Source: Pseudomonas tumuqii
Lineage (GTDB): Bacteria; Pseudomonadota; Gammaproteobacteria; Pseudomonadales; Pseudomonadaceae
Length of the DNA: 64,000 nucleotides
Assembly (NCBI RefSeq): GCF_013184545.1
Contig: NZ_JAAOJA010000013.1
Location: forward strand, 1 to 64,000
Direction of reading: 5' to 3'
The notes under the pieces are model-generated. The model saw nothing but the letters and a program-made list of their open reading frames with translations, made no database searches and was not told the DNA's origin. Shown here piece by piece: positions 33,172 to 44,696 of the stretch (its first letter is position 1; each line of letters begins with the position of its first letter). Position numbers and translations under genes: made by a program.

Positions 33172-34017
33172 GTTGCGGAGTCGAGCGGCCAGACTCGTCT
33201 GAAGGACTGCTAATCCTTCCCCATTGTTTAGGTACGTCAGATACCTGATGTGCCTTAGGTCGAAGGGAACGTCATCTGGATTTTGGGTGATGAGGATGAC
33301 CTCTTTCCCGAGAGTGTGCGCGATGCCAATTTCGTAAAAAACGTTTGGATTTTGTCCCGTGCAGTCGCATACAACGAACGCTGAGCGATCAATCAAGCTG
33401 ATTACGTCTTGGATTACTGCATGGTTTTCCCAGATGACGTCGACCCTGGTGCACCTTTTTCCTGCCGCTTCAGCAGCCAGTTGGATTGCGTCATAGACCC
33501 GGGTGAAAAGTGGGCTGAACGGCATCATTGCAGATACCTGAAGCGGATCTACTCGGTGTGGGTCAGGTAAGGTGAATGCCGTCGGAGAAGGTCTTGTGGG
33601 TCTCAGATTGGTCAGCAGAACCTTGAATAGGTCTACCTCTTTAACAGCCCAGTGAGTTTGTTCAAGCTCAGTGATTCCGCGGCTTCTTAGATCGATATGG
33701 AGCTGCGGGCCCATTTGAGTCAGCATTTCCTGAGGGATCGCAGGGATGTCTGGATCAAACGTATATTCGATCTGAATATCGGAGCCTCGGACACCCGCAG
33801 TAGAAATCCACCCAACTCGTGCGAACTGCGGGGCTCGGTGATGATTTGTTTCGTCTGCAAACAGAGCGGGTAGCTTTATTAACCGTTGTAGATCTGGAGC
33901 GTGACCTTGGCTAAACATCTGGACAATCGCTTCATCCGTCCAGGTGAGCATCCTCCCTTTAGGCATGCTGTCATGGCGTCCCTCCCACCCACCTGCTTTT
34001 ACTAGCAAATTGAACAT
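33157..34017 (-). CDS. Cargo protein with a TIR/nucleoside deoxyribosyltransferase-like C-terminal domain
   Basis: A 286-residue protein. The C-terminal domain (about 165-286) has the Rossmann-like pattern of TIR and nucleoside 2-deoxyribosyltransferase relatives: VDVIWENHAVIQDVISLID, FVVCDCTGQNPNVFYEIG, then AHTLGKEVILITQ and DVPFDLRHIRYL. The Glu of NVFYEIG is the likely catalytic residue. Proteins with this domain cleave N-glycosidic bonds of nucleotides or NAD and often serve as toxic effectors in antiphage systems. The N-terminal 160 residues are unrecognised. It lies between the integrase gene and the right attachment repeat, convergent with the integrase, as typical cargo. Confidence 0.65.
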   Translation of the reverse strand: MFNLLVKAGGWEGRHDSMPKGRMLTWTDEAIVQMFSQGHAPDLQRLIKLPALFADETNHHRAPQFARVGWISTAGVRGSDIQIEYTFDPDIPAIPQEMLTQMGPQLHIDLRSRGITELEQTHWAVKEVDLFKVLLTNLRPTRPSPTAFTLPDPHRVDPLQVSAMMPFSPLFTRVYDAIQLAAEAAGKRCTRVDVIWENHAVIQDVISLIDRSAFVVCDCTGQNPNVFYEIGIAHTLGKEVILITQNPDDVPFDLRHIRYLTYLNNGEGLAVLQTSLAARLRNSILR

Positions 34018-34093
34018 TTCACCCCCTCTACATGCTCATCGTCATATTTTGGGAAGAGTGACACTTTTGGGACATTCACTGCTAGCAGAAAGC

Positions 34094-34129
34094 AAAAACC
34101 CCTGAAATTCCTAGGAAAATCAAGGGTTT
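34094..34129 (-). terminator. Terminator of ssrA
   Basis: On the minus strand AAACCCTTGA pairs with TCAGGGGTTT (one mismatch) around a 14-base loop, followed by TTTG. It starts 14 bases past the CCA end of tmRNA. It belongs to the prophage side of the junction, so integration must have brought it. Confidence 0.7.
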
Positions 34130-34143
34130 AAGTGTGTTTCAAA

Positions 34144-34169
34144 TGGTGGAGCCGGGGGGATTTGAACCC
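34144..34169. repeat. Right attachment repeat, 3' end of ssrA
   Basis: Twenty-six bases identical to 20317-20342. This copy is part of the intact ssrA gene (acceptor stem and T-arm with encoded CCA), so integration preserved the RNA. Confidence 0.9.
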
Positions 34170-34531
34170 CCGTCCGCCAGTTCTCCGCTATTGGTTCTAC
34201 ATGCTTAGCCGTGTCTACTGAGTTAACCCTTGGCCGCCCGACGGGCAGGGTGCTTTGGGCGAGTTGTGTAATTTTTAGCCACTTCGTCCACAACGTACTA
34301 CGCGGCGATTCTGTTCTATATGACAATCATTTCGGGTTTACAGACATCCCCTAATGATTGCTGGAGCCGAAGCTACCAGAAGTGCGACTAGGCTGCTTAC
34401 GCAGCTAGTTGAGCACCGTAATTGTCATCATTGGCAATTATGGAGGTTTGCAACAGTTTATTTACGAGTTCTGTTACCAACTCGGCATGCCCCTCAAGTT
34501 TTGCTACCGGCGTCGAATCCTAATCGGCCCC
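34144..34531 (-). ncRNA. ssrA: tmRNA (transfer-messenger RNA)
   Basis: The gene is 388 bases. It begins GGGGCCGATTAGGATTCGAC and ends CCGGCTCCACCA, the tRNA-like termini of tmRNA. The tag-coding frame lies at 34397-34435 and, from the GCC resume codon, encodes ANDDNYGAQLAA followed by TAA. tmRNA frees stalled ribosomes and marks the unfinished protein for proteolysis. Its partner smpB is present at 45551. The 3' end serves as the integration target of the prophage. Confidence 0.97.
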
Positions 34532-34682
34532 AAAACTGTGTTGCTTGAACAGTTGGACGCTTAGTGTACGGCAAAGGTTCCGTAGCGTCGACCGGGCAAT
34601 CTTCCGGCGCACGCTACAGGTCATGTGCAGCTATGATTGCGGCTTGAGGTGGGTGCAATGTCTTTGGGAAGAGACCTGAATT

Positions 34683-37598
<2,916 letters not shown>

Positions 37599-37610
37599 CT
37601 GACTGGCGGC

Positions 37611-37856
37611 CTATTCGCTGGCCTCGAGCAACTGCAGGGCTTCGCCGAGCACTTGCACGGACTGGTCGTGGTCGCCGGCGTTGTGCAGTTCTTCGCCTTT
37701 GGCGCGGAGTTCTTGCACTTGTGCCAGTACGGCAGGGTCACTAGGTGGGTTGCTCTGCAGCATGGCGTCGATTTTCGCCATGTCTGCCGGGCATTGCGCG
37801 GCCCACAGCGGTACGCTGAGCAGGGCGGCGGCCAGGAAAGCAGCTAAACGATACAT
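37611..37856 (-). CDS. Small secreted helical protein
   Basis: An 81-residue protein with a signal peptide (MYRLAAFLAAALLSVPLWAA) and a helical mature part containing VQELRAKGEELHNAGDHDQS and VLGEALQLLE. AAAGGAGA before ATG 37856 fixes the start. The mature part resembles the neighbour at 37992, so the two are probably paralogues. The helical hairpin looks like a single TPR-like unit. Function unknown. Confidence 0.75.
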   Translation of the reverse strand: MYRLAAFLAAALLSVPLWAAQCPADMAKIDAMLQSNPPSDPAVLAQVQELRAKGEELHNAGDHDQSVQVLGEALQLLEASE

Positions 37857-37991
37857 GACTATCTCCTTTCTGGGATTGAGTCTTAACTCTAGAGGGCGTG
37901 GCGCAAAAGCGCAGAAAAGCGATGAATGGCGGGTCGCCGGTGACACACACGCTTGGCGATCGGCGCTGTCAGTCTCTTTTCCAGTCCCGAT

Positions 37992-38270
37992 TCAATTCGT
38001 CTCGGCGCCACCATCCCCGCCAGGTCCTTGCAACAGCTGCAACGCTTTTTCTGCATGAGCGCCGCAGGTTTCCACGTCACCGGCGCGTTGTGCCTCTTCG
38101 GCGGCTTTCTTGTGTTCTTCGACTTGTTCCTTGGCGGGAGAGGCCAGGGTCGTGAGAGTCGCCGAGTTGTCCGCGAGTTTCTGCAGATTGATGGTGCAGA
38201 TGTCTTCGGCGAAGGCCGGGGAGGCCAGGGCGGCGGCGATGACAATGCCAAACAGGGAAAACCTATTCAT
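37992..38270 (-). CDS. Small secreted helical protein, paralogue of its neighbour
   Basis: A 92-residue protein with a signal peptide (MNRFSLFGIVIAAALASPAFA, cut after AFA). Two cysteines, in EDICTIN and VETCGAH, could form a disulfide. The helical segment HKKAAEEAQRAGDVETCGAH with AEKALQLLQ parallels AGDHDQSVQVLGEALQLLE in the preceding protein. The tail is Gly/Asp-rich. Function unknown; the pair may act in the periplasm. Confidence 0.75.
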   Translation of the reverse strand: MNRFSLFGIVIAAALASPAFAEDICTINLQKLADNSATLTTLASPAKEQVEEHKKAAEEAQRAGDVETCGAHAEKALQLLQGPGGDGGAETN

Positions 38271-38443
38271 CGGAGTGTCCTCCGCTCATCGGTTAGTTCT
38301 CGGAACGGCTCACCGCGAGCCCATTCACTGGGCTCACAATCAGATGACCCTCGTGGCGGGCCCGAGTTCAGGCTTTTCAGGGCCACGCCGCCGAGCGGCC
38401 TGTGCTGGACGGGGCTCATGCTGGTTACGCGCTGTGCTCAGGG

Positions 38444-38487
38444 CTTGTGAAAAAATCGAGCGCAGTAGGCGAGCGTTTTTCCACAAG
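38444..38487. terminator. Hairpin after the lactate dehydrogenase gene
   Basis: CTTGTG...CACAAG flank an imperfect stem with A- and T-runs (38444-38487), directly after the stop codon of the dld-type gene on the minus strand. A likely end for the lactate operon transcript. Confidence 0.5.
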
Positions 38488-38490
38488 TGC

Positions 38491-41301
38491 TCAGGTCGCC
38501 CTGGCCCGCGTGACCCGGTCCACCAGATAGACCAGCCCGTGGTAATCGATACCGCCGTGCTGGCTCAGGCCGATCTCGCAGGTGCGGCTGGTGCTGATGC
38601 CTTCCTCGCAGATCTGCACCGCGTCCTTCAGGCTGCGCAGCGAATGGGCGTTGAGTTCCGGGGTGGTGAAGCCCTTGTCGCCGGCGAAGCCGCAGCAGTG
38701 AATGCCTTCCGGGACCACCACCTCGCGGGTGCAGCGCCGCACGATATCGATCAGTCCCTGGGACTCGCCCAGGTGCTGGGTGCTGCAGGTGACATGCACC
38801 GCCACCGGTTTGTCCTGGGGATGGAATTGCAGGCGATCGACCAGGTGCTCGCGGATGAATTTCACCGGGTCATGCAGTTTCAGGCGCGGGTCGAGGCCGT
38901 CCTGCAGCAGGCGCAGGGTGCAGGGGCTGGTGTCGCAGTAGATCGGGTCGAGGCCGCCGCGGCTGGCCTTGAGCAGCGCGACTATGAGTTCCTGGCGCTT
39001 GCTGTCGGCTTGCGCGGGATAGCCCTTGGAGGCGAATGGCTGGCCGCAGCAGAGGTTGTCCAGGTTGTCCGGGAACACCACCTGGAAGCCGCCTTTCTCC
39101 AGGAGCGCGCGGGTCTTGTCGAGCAGCGGCATCTGCTCGGCATCGCTTGCGGCCGGGCCCATGGCGCGGGATACGCAGGCGGCGAGGTAAACCACCCGCG
39201 GGCGCTGATCGCCAGTGCTTACGGGCAGTTGCAGTCGGTGCAGCGGTTGCGGCATCGCCGGCGTCCACTGCGGCACGCGACCCCGGCTGGCCTTGCTCAG
39301 GGCGGCAGAGGTGCGGCTGAGCAGCGGGGCGCCCATGAGCAGGCGGGCACCGTTGGCCACGTGCAGCAGGACCCGGGTGCCTTGCATGGCACGCCGGAAG
39401 TTATTGGCTAGCCAGTCGGCGCTGCGTTGATTATGGGCATCGCGGGCACGCAGTTTGCGCACCAGATCGCCGGTGTTGATTCCTACCGGGCAGCGCTGGG
39501 CGCACAGGCCGGTGGCGGCGCAGGTGTCGATGCCCTGATAGCGATAGTCGCGCTCCAGTGCGGTGGTATCGATACCGGCGCGCTGTTTCGCCTGGATATC
39601 GCGCCAGATGACGATGCGCTGGCGCGGACTCAGGGTCAGCCCCTTGGACGGGCAGACCGGCTCGCAGAAGCCACATTCGATGCACTTGTCGACGATCTCG
39701 TCGGCGGCGGGCAACGGCTTGAGGTTTTTCAGGTGGATATCGGGGTCTGCGCTGAGCACCACATCCGGGTTGAGGATGCCGTGCGGGTCGAGCAGGCGCT
39801 TGAGCTGCCACATCAGCTGGTAGGCGTCCGCGCCCCACTCCAATTCGACGAAGGGCGCCATATTGCGTCCGGTGCCGTGTTCGGCCTTGAGCGAGCCGCC
39901 GAACTCGACCGCCACCAGTTGCGTCACGTCATCCATGAAGGCCGAGTAGCGGGCGACTTGCAGCGGGTCGTCGAAGCCCTGGGTGAAGACGAAGTGCAGG
40001 TTGCCTTCCAGGGCATGGCCGAAAATGATCGCCTCGTCGTAGTGATGCTTGTCGAACAGCGCGAGCAGGCGATTGACCCCTTCGGCGAGCTGTTCGATGG
40101 GGAAGGTGACGTCCTCGATGATCACCGTGGTGCCGGTCTGGCGCACCGCGCCGACGGCGGGGAAGGTGTCCTTGCGGATCTTCCACAGCAGGTTGTACAC
40201 CGTCGGGTCTTCGCTGAAGTCGACCTGTTTTTCCAGTGCAAACTCGGCGATTGACGCCATGATCAGCGCTAGTTGCTCATGCAACAGACTCTGACTGGCG
40301 GCGCGCGACTCGATCAGCAGCGCGCAGGCGCTGGCGGACAGGCCCTTTACCCAGTCCGGCATGCCCGGCTTGTTCTCTACCGAACGCAGGCTGCGCCGAT
40401 CCAGCAGTTCGACGGCGGACACCGGCTGTTGTTTGAGCACGGTGACCGCGCGGCAGCAGTTTTCCACGTCGGGGAACACCAGCAGGGCGCTGGCCTTGTG
40501 CGGGTGGTCGGGCACGGTGTCGTAGGTCACCGCACTGATGAAGCCCAGGGTGCCTTCCGAGCCGACCATCAGGTGGCTGAGGATATCCAGCGGCTGGTCG
40601 AAATCGACCAGGGCGTTGAGTGACAGGCCGGTGGTGTTCTTCAGCCGGTATTTATGCCGGATCCTGGCGGCCAGCGCGCTATTGGCGCGGGTCTGCCGGC
40701 CCAGTTCGGCCAGTTGCCCGAGCAGTTCGACGTGGCTGGTTTCGAATGCCGCCACGCTCAGCGGGTCTTCGCTATCCAGCACCGTGCCGCCGGCCAGCAC
40801 CAGGCGTATGCCGGCCAGGGTGTGATAGGTATTGTGCGCGGTGCCGCAGCACATGCCGCTGGCATTGTTGGCGACTATGCCGCCGATCTTGCAGGCATTG
40901 ATCGAGGCCGGGTCGGGGCCGATCTTGCGCTGGAAGGGCGCCAGCACGGCATTTGCCTGGGCGCCGATCACCCCCGGTTGCAGGCGGATTTGCTGGCCCT
41001 GGTCACGGATTTCCCGGCCGTTCCAGTTTTCGCCCAGCACCAGCAATACCGAGTCGCTGATCGCCTGGCCGGACAGGCTGGTGCCGGCGGCGCGGAAGGT
41101 CACCGGCACTTGATGAGTACCTGCCAGCTTGAGCAGTTCGACCACTTCCAGCTCGGACTCGACGCGGATCACCAGTTGCGGAATCAGCCGGTAGAAGCTG
41201 GCATCGGTGCCGAAGGCCAGGGTCGACAGCGGGTCGTCGAAACGGCGCTCGCGGGGGATCAGGCGCTCGACGGCGGCGAGGAAGGTGACGGGCAGGCTCA
41301 T
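38491..41301 (-). CDS. FAD- and Fe-S-containing D-lactate dehydrogenase, last gene of the lactate operon
   Basis: A 936-residue enzyme joining an FAD-binding oxidoreductase (PCMH-type FAD domain about 35-270, with GTSLSGQAI and GSEGTLGF motifs, then the FAD-oxidase cap) to an iron-sulfur half. Two 4Fe-4S motifs, CIECGFCEPVCP (about 540) and CAATGLCAQRCPVG (about 597), are followed by two CCG domains (LCCGQPF near 750, HCCGFAGDKGF near 868). This is the D-lactate-type dehydrogenase found after lldD in Pseudomonas. It passes electrons to the respiratory chain. It is separated from lldD by a REP hairpin. Confidence 0.85.
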   Translation of the reverse strand: MSLPVTFLAAVERLIPRERRFDDPLSTLAFGTDASFYRLIPQLVIRVESELEVVELLKLAGTHQVPVTFRAAGTSLSGQAISDSVLLVLGENWNGREIRDQGQQIRLQPGVIGAQANAVLAPFQRKIGPDPASINACKIGGIVANNASGMCCGTAHNTYHTLAGIRLVLAGGTVLDSEDPLSVAAFETSHVELLGQLAELGRQTRANSALAARIRHKYRLKNTTGLSLNALVDFDQPLDILSHLMVGSEGTLGFISAVTYDTVPDHPHKASALLVFPDVENCCRAVTVLKQQPVSAVELLDRRSLRSVENKPGMPDWVKGLSASACALLIESRAASQSLLHEQLALIMASIAEFALEKQVDFSEDPTVYNLLWKIRKDTFPAVGAVRQTGTTVIIEDVTFPIEQLAEGVNRLLALFDKHHYDEAIIFGHALEGNLHFVFTQGFDDPLQVARYSAFMDDVTQLVAVEFGGSLKAEHGTGRNMAPFVELEWGADAYQLMWQLKRLLDPHGILNPDVVLSADPDIHLKNLKPLPAADEIVDKCIECGFCEPVCPSKGLTLSPRQRIVIWRDIQAKQRAGIDTTALERDYRYQGIDTCAATGLCAQRCPVGINTGDLVRKLRARDAHNQRSADWLANNFRRAMQGTRVLLHVANGARLLMGAPLLSRTSAALSKASRGRVPQWTPAMPQPLHRLQLPVSTGDQRPRVVYLAACVSRAMGPAASDAEQMPLLDKTRALLEKGGFQVVFPDNLDNLCCGQPFASKGYPAQADSKRQELIVALLKASRGGLDPIYCDTSPCTLRLLQDGLDPRLKLHDPVKFIREHLVDRLQFHPQDKPVAVHVTCSTQHLGESQGLIDIVRRCTREVVVPEGIHCCGFAGDKGFTTPELNAHSLRSLKDAVQICEEGISTSRTCEIGLSQHGGIDYHGLVYLVDRVTRARAT

Positions 41302-41335
41302 GCAGGCTCCGGAAATTGTCGGTTATCTTTTACTT

Positions 41336-41398
41336 GTAGGAGCCAGCTTGCTGGCGATCTTTGTAGGTTAAAAGCATCGCCAGCAAGCTGGCTCCTAC
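41336..41398. repeat. REP-type inverted repeat pair
   Basis: Two perfect 23-base arms, starting GTAGGAGCCAGCTTGCTGGC (41336-41358) and complemented at 41376-41398, are separated by 17 bases. The arms match the common Pseudomonas REP palindrome. The pair lies between lldD and the downstream dehydrogenase and may modulate mRNA stability or termination. Confidence 0.85.
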
Positions 41399-41426
41399 AC
41401 AGATGTTTTGCAGGCTTGACAGTCTG

Positions 41427-42572
41427 TTAGCGGCCCAGCTCACGCACCAGCGAGTCGGCGCTGATTTCGCTGATCGACTTGGCGCCGGTCAGGACCATGG
41501 CCACGCGCATCTCTTTGTCGATCAGGTCGAGCAGGTTGCTCACGCCCGCGCCGCCGGCGACCGCCAGGGCATAGATGAAGGCGCGTCCGAGCAGCACCGT
41601 GTCGGCCCCCAGGGCGATCATGCGCACCACATCCAGGCCGGTGCGAATGCCCGAGTCGGCGAGAATCGCCAGGTCGCCCTTGACCGCGTCGGCGATGGCC
41701 GGCAGCGCCCGCGCACTCGACAGCACGCCATCGAGCTGGCGGCCGCCGTGGTTGGAGACGACGATGCCGTCGGCGCCAAAGCTCACGGCGTCTTTGGCGT
41801 CCTGCGGATCGAGGATGCCCTTGATCACCATCGGGCCGTCCCAGAACTCGCGGATCCACTCCAGATCCTTCCATGAGATCGACGGGTCGAAGTTGGCGCC
41901 GAGCCAGCCGATGTAGTCGGCCAGGCCGGTGCGGCTGCCGCGGTAGGCGGAGATATTGCCCAGGTCATGGGGCTTGCCCAGCAGGCCCACGTCCCAGGCC
42001 CAGCTCGGGTGAGTCATGGCCTGCAGCATGCGCCGCAGCGGTGCGTTCGGCCCGCTCATGCCGGAGTGGGCGTCGCGGTAGCGGGCGCCCGGTACCGGCA
42101 TGTCCACGGTGAACACCAGGGTGGTCACGCCGGCAGCCTTGGCGCGCTCCAGCGCGTTCTTCATGAAGCCGCGATCCTTGAGGACGTAGAGCTGGAACCA
42201 CATCGGCCGGTCGATGGCCGGCGCCACCTCTTCGATCGGGCACACCGACACCGTCGACAGGGTGAAGGGGATGCCCTTGGCTGCAGCTGCCTTGGCCGCC
42301 TGCACTTCGCCGCGGCGCGCGTACATGCCGGTCAGACCGACCGGTGCGAGCGCCACGGGCATCGATAGGGTTTCGTTGAACAGGCGGGTTTCCAGACTCA
42401 GCTCGGACATGTTGCGCAGAACCCGCTGACGCAGGGCGATGTCGGCCAGGTCCTCGACGTTGCGCCGCAGGGTGTGTTCGGCGTAGGCGCCGCCGTCGAG
42501 GTAGTGGAACAGGAACGGCGGCAACTTGCGTTGGGCGGCTGCGCGGTAGTCGGTAGAGGCGGAAATGATCAT
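41427..42572 (-). CDS. lldD: L-lactate dehydrogenase (FMN, quinone-linked)
   Basis: A 381-residue FMN-dependent alpha-hydroxyacid dehydrogenase. The start MIISASTDYRAAAQRKLPPF and SNHGGRQLDG with its catalytic His are characteristic of LldD. It oxidises L-lactate to pyruvate at the inner membrane face. ATG 42572 is chosen over 42581 because AAGGA lies eight bases before it, while the earlier ATG abuts that site. It follows lldP by 115 bases. Confidence 0.95.
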   Translation of the reverse strand: MIISASTDYRAAAQRKLPPFLFHYLDGGAYAEHTLRRNVEDLADIALRQRVLRNMSELSLETRLFNETLSMPVALAPVGLTGMYARRGEVQAAKAAAAKGIPFTLSTVSVCPIEEVAPAIDRPMWFQLYVLKDRGFMKNALERAKAAGVTTLVFTVDMPVPGARYRDAHSGMSGPNAPLRRMLQAMTHPSWAWDVGLLGKPHDLGNISAYRGSRTGLADYIGWLGANFDPSISWKDLEWIREFWDGPMVIKGILDPQDAKDAVSFGADGIVVSNHGGRQLDGVLSSARALPAIADAVKGDLAILADSGIRTGLDVVRMIALGADTVLLGRAFIYALAVAGGAGVSNLLDLIDKEMRVAMVLTGAKSISEISADSLVRELGR

Positions 42573-42687
42573 CGGGTTCATCCTTTGCCAGGAACAGGCT
42601 GTTCTCGCCCAGAAACCGGCCCCATGAGTACTGCGGGGCCGGTCTGTCCGGGTATACGGGAGTCGTGAATGGCTAGGCTAGCGTCGC

Positions 42688-44382
42688 TCAGCCAGCGAGC
42701 AGCGGATCGCTAATGCCCAATAGGTAGATCGCGATCAGGGCGATCGAGCCGGTAAAGAGCACGTAGTACAGCGTAGGCCAGATGGTTTTGCGCAGGATGC
42801 TGCCCTCGCGACCGAGCAGGCCAACCGTGGCAGAGGCGGCCACCACGTTGTGGATGGCGACCATATTGCCGGCGGCGGCGCCAATTGCCTGTACCGCAAC
42901 GATCAGAGCGCTGGAAATGCCCAGGTTAGTGGCCACGCCGAACTGGAACTGGCTGAACATCATGTTGCTGACGGTGTTGGAGCCGGCGATAAAGGCGCCC
43001 AGGGCGCCAATGCTCGGTGCCAGCAGCGGATAGATACCGCCGACGCTGTCGGCTACCCAGCGCGCCATCAGGATCGGCATGCTCGCCAGGTCGGCGCCGT
43101 TGACCCCCGAGTTGATCAGGATGCGCACCATCGGCACGGTGAACAGCAGGACGAAACCGGCGCTGAGCAGCACCCCGGAGGACTCCTTGACTGCCAGACC
43201 GAGGTCGCGCAGCTTCATCTTGTGGAAGAAGAAGGTGGCGATGACCACCGTCACCAGAATCCCGCCCGGCAAATACAGCGGCTGGAAGTTGGCGCTGACC
43301 CCGGTTTCACCGAGCAGGTCGGGGAAGTTCACCACCACCGCTTTCAGGGCGGCGCCGACTTCCGGTACGACCCGGCTGATCACCAGCAGGGCACCGACCA
43401 GTACGTAGGGCAGCCAGGCGCGCAGGGAGCTCATGGGCTTGGCGGTCAGTTGGTCCAGCTTCATTTCGATGGTGCCCAGCCATTCGCTCGGCCATTTGTC
43501 CGCCGGGGCGAAGTCCCAGGTAGTTTTCGGCAGGAGAAAGCCCAGGCGCGCTGCGCTGGTGACAATCGCCAGACCGATCAGGCCGCCGGCCAGCGACGGA
43601 AATTCCGGGCCGAGGAACACCCCGGTGAGGGCGTAGGGGATGGTGAAGGCCAGGCCGGCGAAAATCGCGAACGGCAGGACTTCGAAGCCGGCTTTCCAGC
43701 TTTTTTCGGTACCGAAGAAGCGCGTCAGCATCAGCACCATGATCAGCGGCATCACGGTGCCGACAGTGGCGTGAATGATCGCCACTTCACTGGTGATCAA
43801 CTGCAGGAACTGCGCCCAGGATGAGCCCTGCTCGATGAGCTGGGCGCCGATGGTGGCCGAGTCCAGGCCGGTGTTGACCCCGACGATGATCGGGGTGCCC
43901 ACCGCGCCGAAGGACACCGGCGTGCTCTGCACCAGCATGCCCAGCATGACCGCGGCCATGGCGGGGAAACCGATGGCCACCAGCAAGGGTGCGGCAATCG
44001 CCGCCGGCGTGCCGAAGCCCGAGGCGCCTTCGATAAAGCAGCCGAACAGCCAGGCAATGATGATCGCCTGAATTCGCCGGTCAGGGCTGATGGTGGCGAA
44101 GCCGGCGCGAATCGCGGTGATGCCGCCGGAGTGCTTGAGGGTGTTGAGCAGCAGGATGGCGCCGAAGATGATCCACAGCAGCCCCAGGGTAATCAGCAGG
44201 CCTTGCAGGGTCGAGGCGAGTACGCGGTTGAAGCTCATCTCCCAGGCGAACAGGCCGATGGCGGCGGTTACCAGGTAGACCAGCGGCATGGCGTGCTTGG
44301 CCGGCCAGCGCAGGCCGACCAGCAGAATGGCCGCCAACAGGATCGGGGAAAAAGCGAGCAGGGCAAGAAGACCAGATGACAT
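42688..44382 (-). CDS. lldP: L-lactate permease
   Basis: A 564-residue transporter with about 12-14 membrane helices. The family signature around FIEGASGFGTPAAIAAPLLV and the start MSSGLLALLAFSPILLAAIL identify LldP, which imports lactate with protons. AAGGAGAG precedes the ATG. It is the first gene of the lactate operon and faces the LldR operator at 44508-44528. Confidence 0.95.
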   Translation of the reverse strand: MSSGLLALLAFSPILLAAILLVGLRWPAKHAMPLVYLVTAAIGLFAWEMSFNRVLASTLQGLLITLGLLWIIFGAILLLNTLKHSGGITAIRAGFATISPDRRIQAIIIAWLFGCFIEGASGFGTPAAIAAPLLVAIGFPAMAAVMLGMLVQSTPVSFGAVGTPIIVGVNTGLDSATIGAQLIEQGSSWAQFLQLITSEVAIIHATVGTVMPLIMVLMLTRFFGTEKSWKAGFEVLPFAIFAGLAFTIPYALTGVFLGPEFPSLAGGLIGLAIVTSAARLGFLLPKTTWDFAPADKWPSEWLGTIEMKLDQLTAKPMSSLRAWLPYVLVGALLVISRVVPEVGAALKAVVVNFPDLLGETGVSANFQPLYLPGGILVTVVIATFFFHKMKLRDLGLAVKESSGVLLSAGFVLLFTVPMVRILINSGVNGADLASMPILMARWVADSVGGIYPLLAPSIGALGAFIAGSNTVSNMMFSQFQFGVATNLGISSALIVAVQAIGAAAGNMVAIHNVVAASATVGLLGREGSILRKTIWPTLYYVLFTGSIALIAIYLLGISDPLLAG

Positions 44383-44507
44383 GTCGGTCTCTCCTTAGCG
44401 GCGCGCAATGCGCATGGAGGGATGCGGATGCAGCGGTGCGGCAAGTGGTTTGGCGATGACCGGCATGGGAGACCTCGTGAGCTTCTTGGAATTGTTTTAG
44501 ATTCGGG

Positions 44508-44528
44508 TAAATTGGTAATACCAATTTA
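44508..44528. promoter_or_regulatory. LldR operator
   Basis: A perfect 21-base palindrome with arms TAAATTGGTA and TACCAATTTA around a central A. The core TGGT-AAT-ACCA matches the GntR/FadR-type LldR site. It lies in the divergent region between lldP and the regulator gene. Confidence 0.85.
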
Positions 44529-44696
44529 CAATGTGGCGCGGCCAGAGTAAAAGTGGATGCTTGCCACTGTCAATTAGCAGGCTTACTACTTTGGTCGAAT
44601 AGCCTTGGCTTGTAAGGGCTTTAGTGCCGCTATAGGCTTGCTCTACAAGTGCCTGAGAAGGGCGTTGCAGGTGGTCAAACCAGTGAGGTACGGGTT

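Larger units (their letters stand above)
20317..34143. mobile_element. Pf1-like filamentous prophage integrated at ssrA
   Basis: A 13.8-kb element lies between two 26-bp copies of the ssrA 3' end. The core from 23635 to 33171 follows the Pf1/Pf4 order: repressor, divergent excisionase-like gene, small genes, ssDNA-binding protein, small membrane proteins, major coat protein, adsorption protein, DUF2523-like minor coat protein, Zot-type ATPase, secretin, replication initiator and integrase. Unlike Pf4 it appears to encode its own secretin. All core frames are open, so the phage may be active. Cargo genes of lower G+C lie at both ends (20569-23560 and 33157-34017). Confidence 0.9.
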
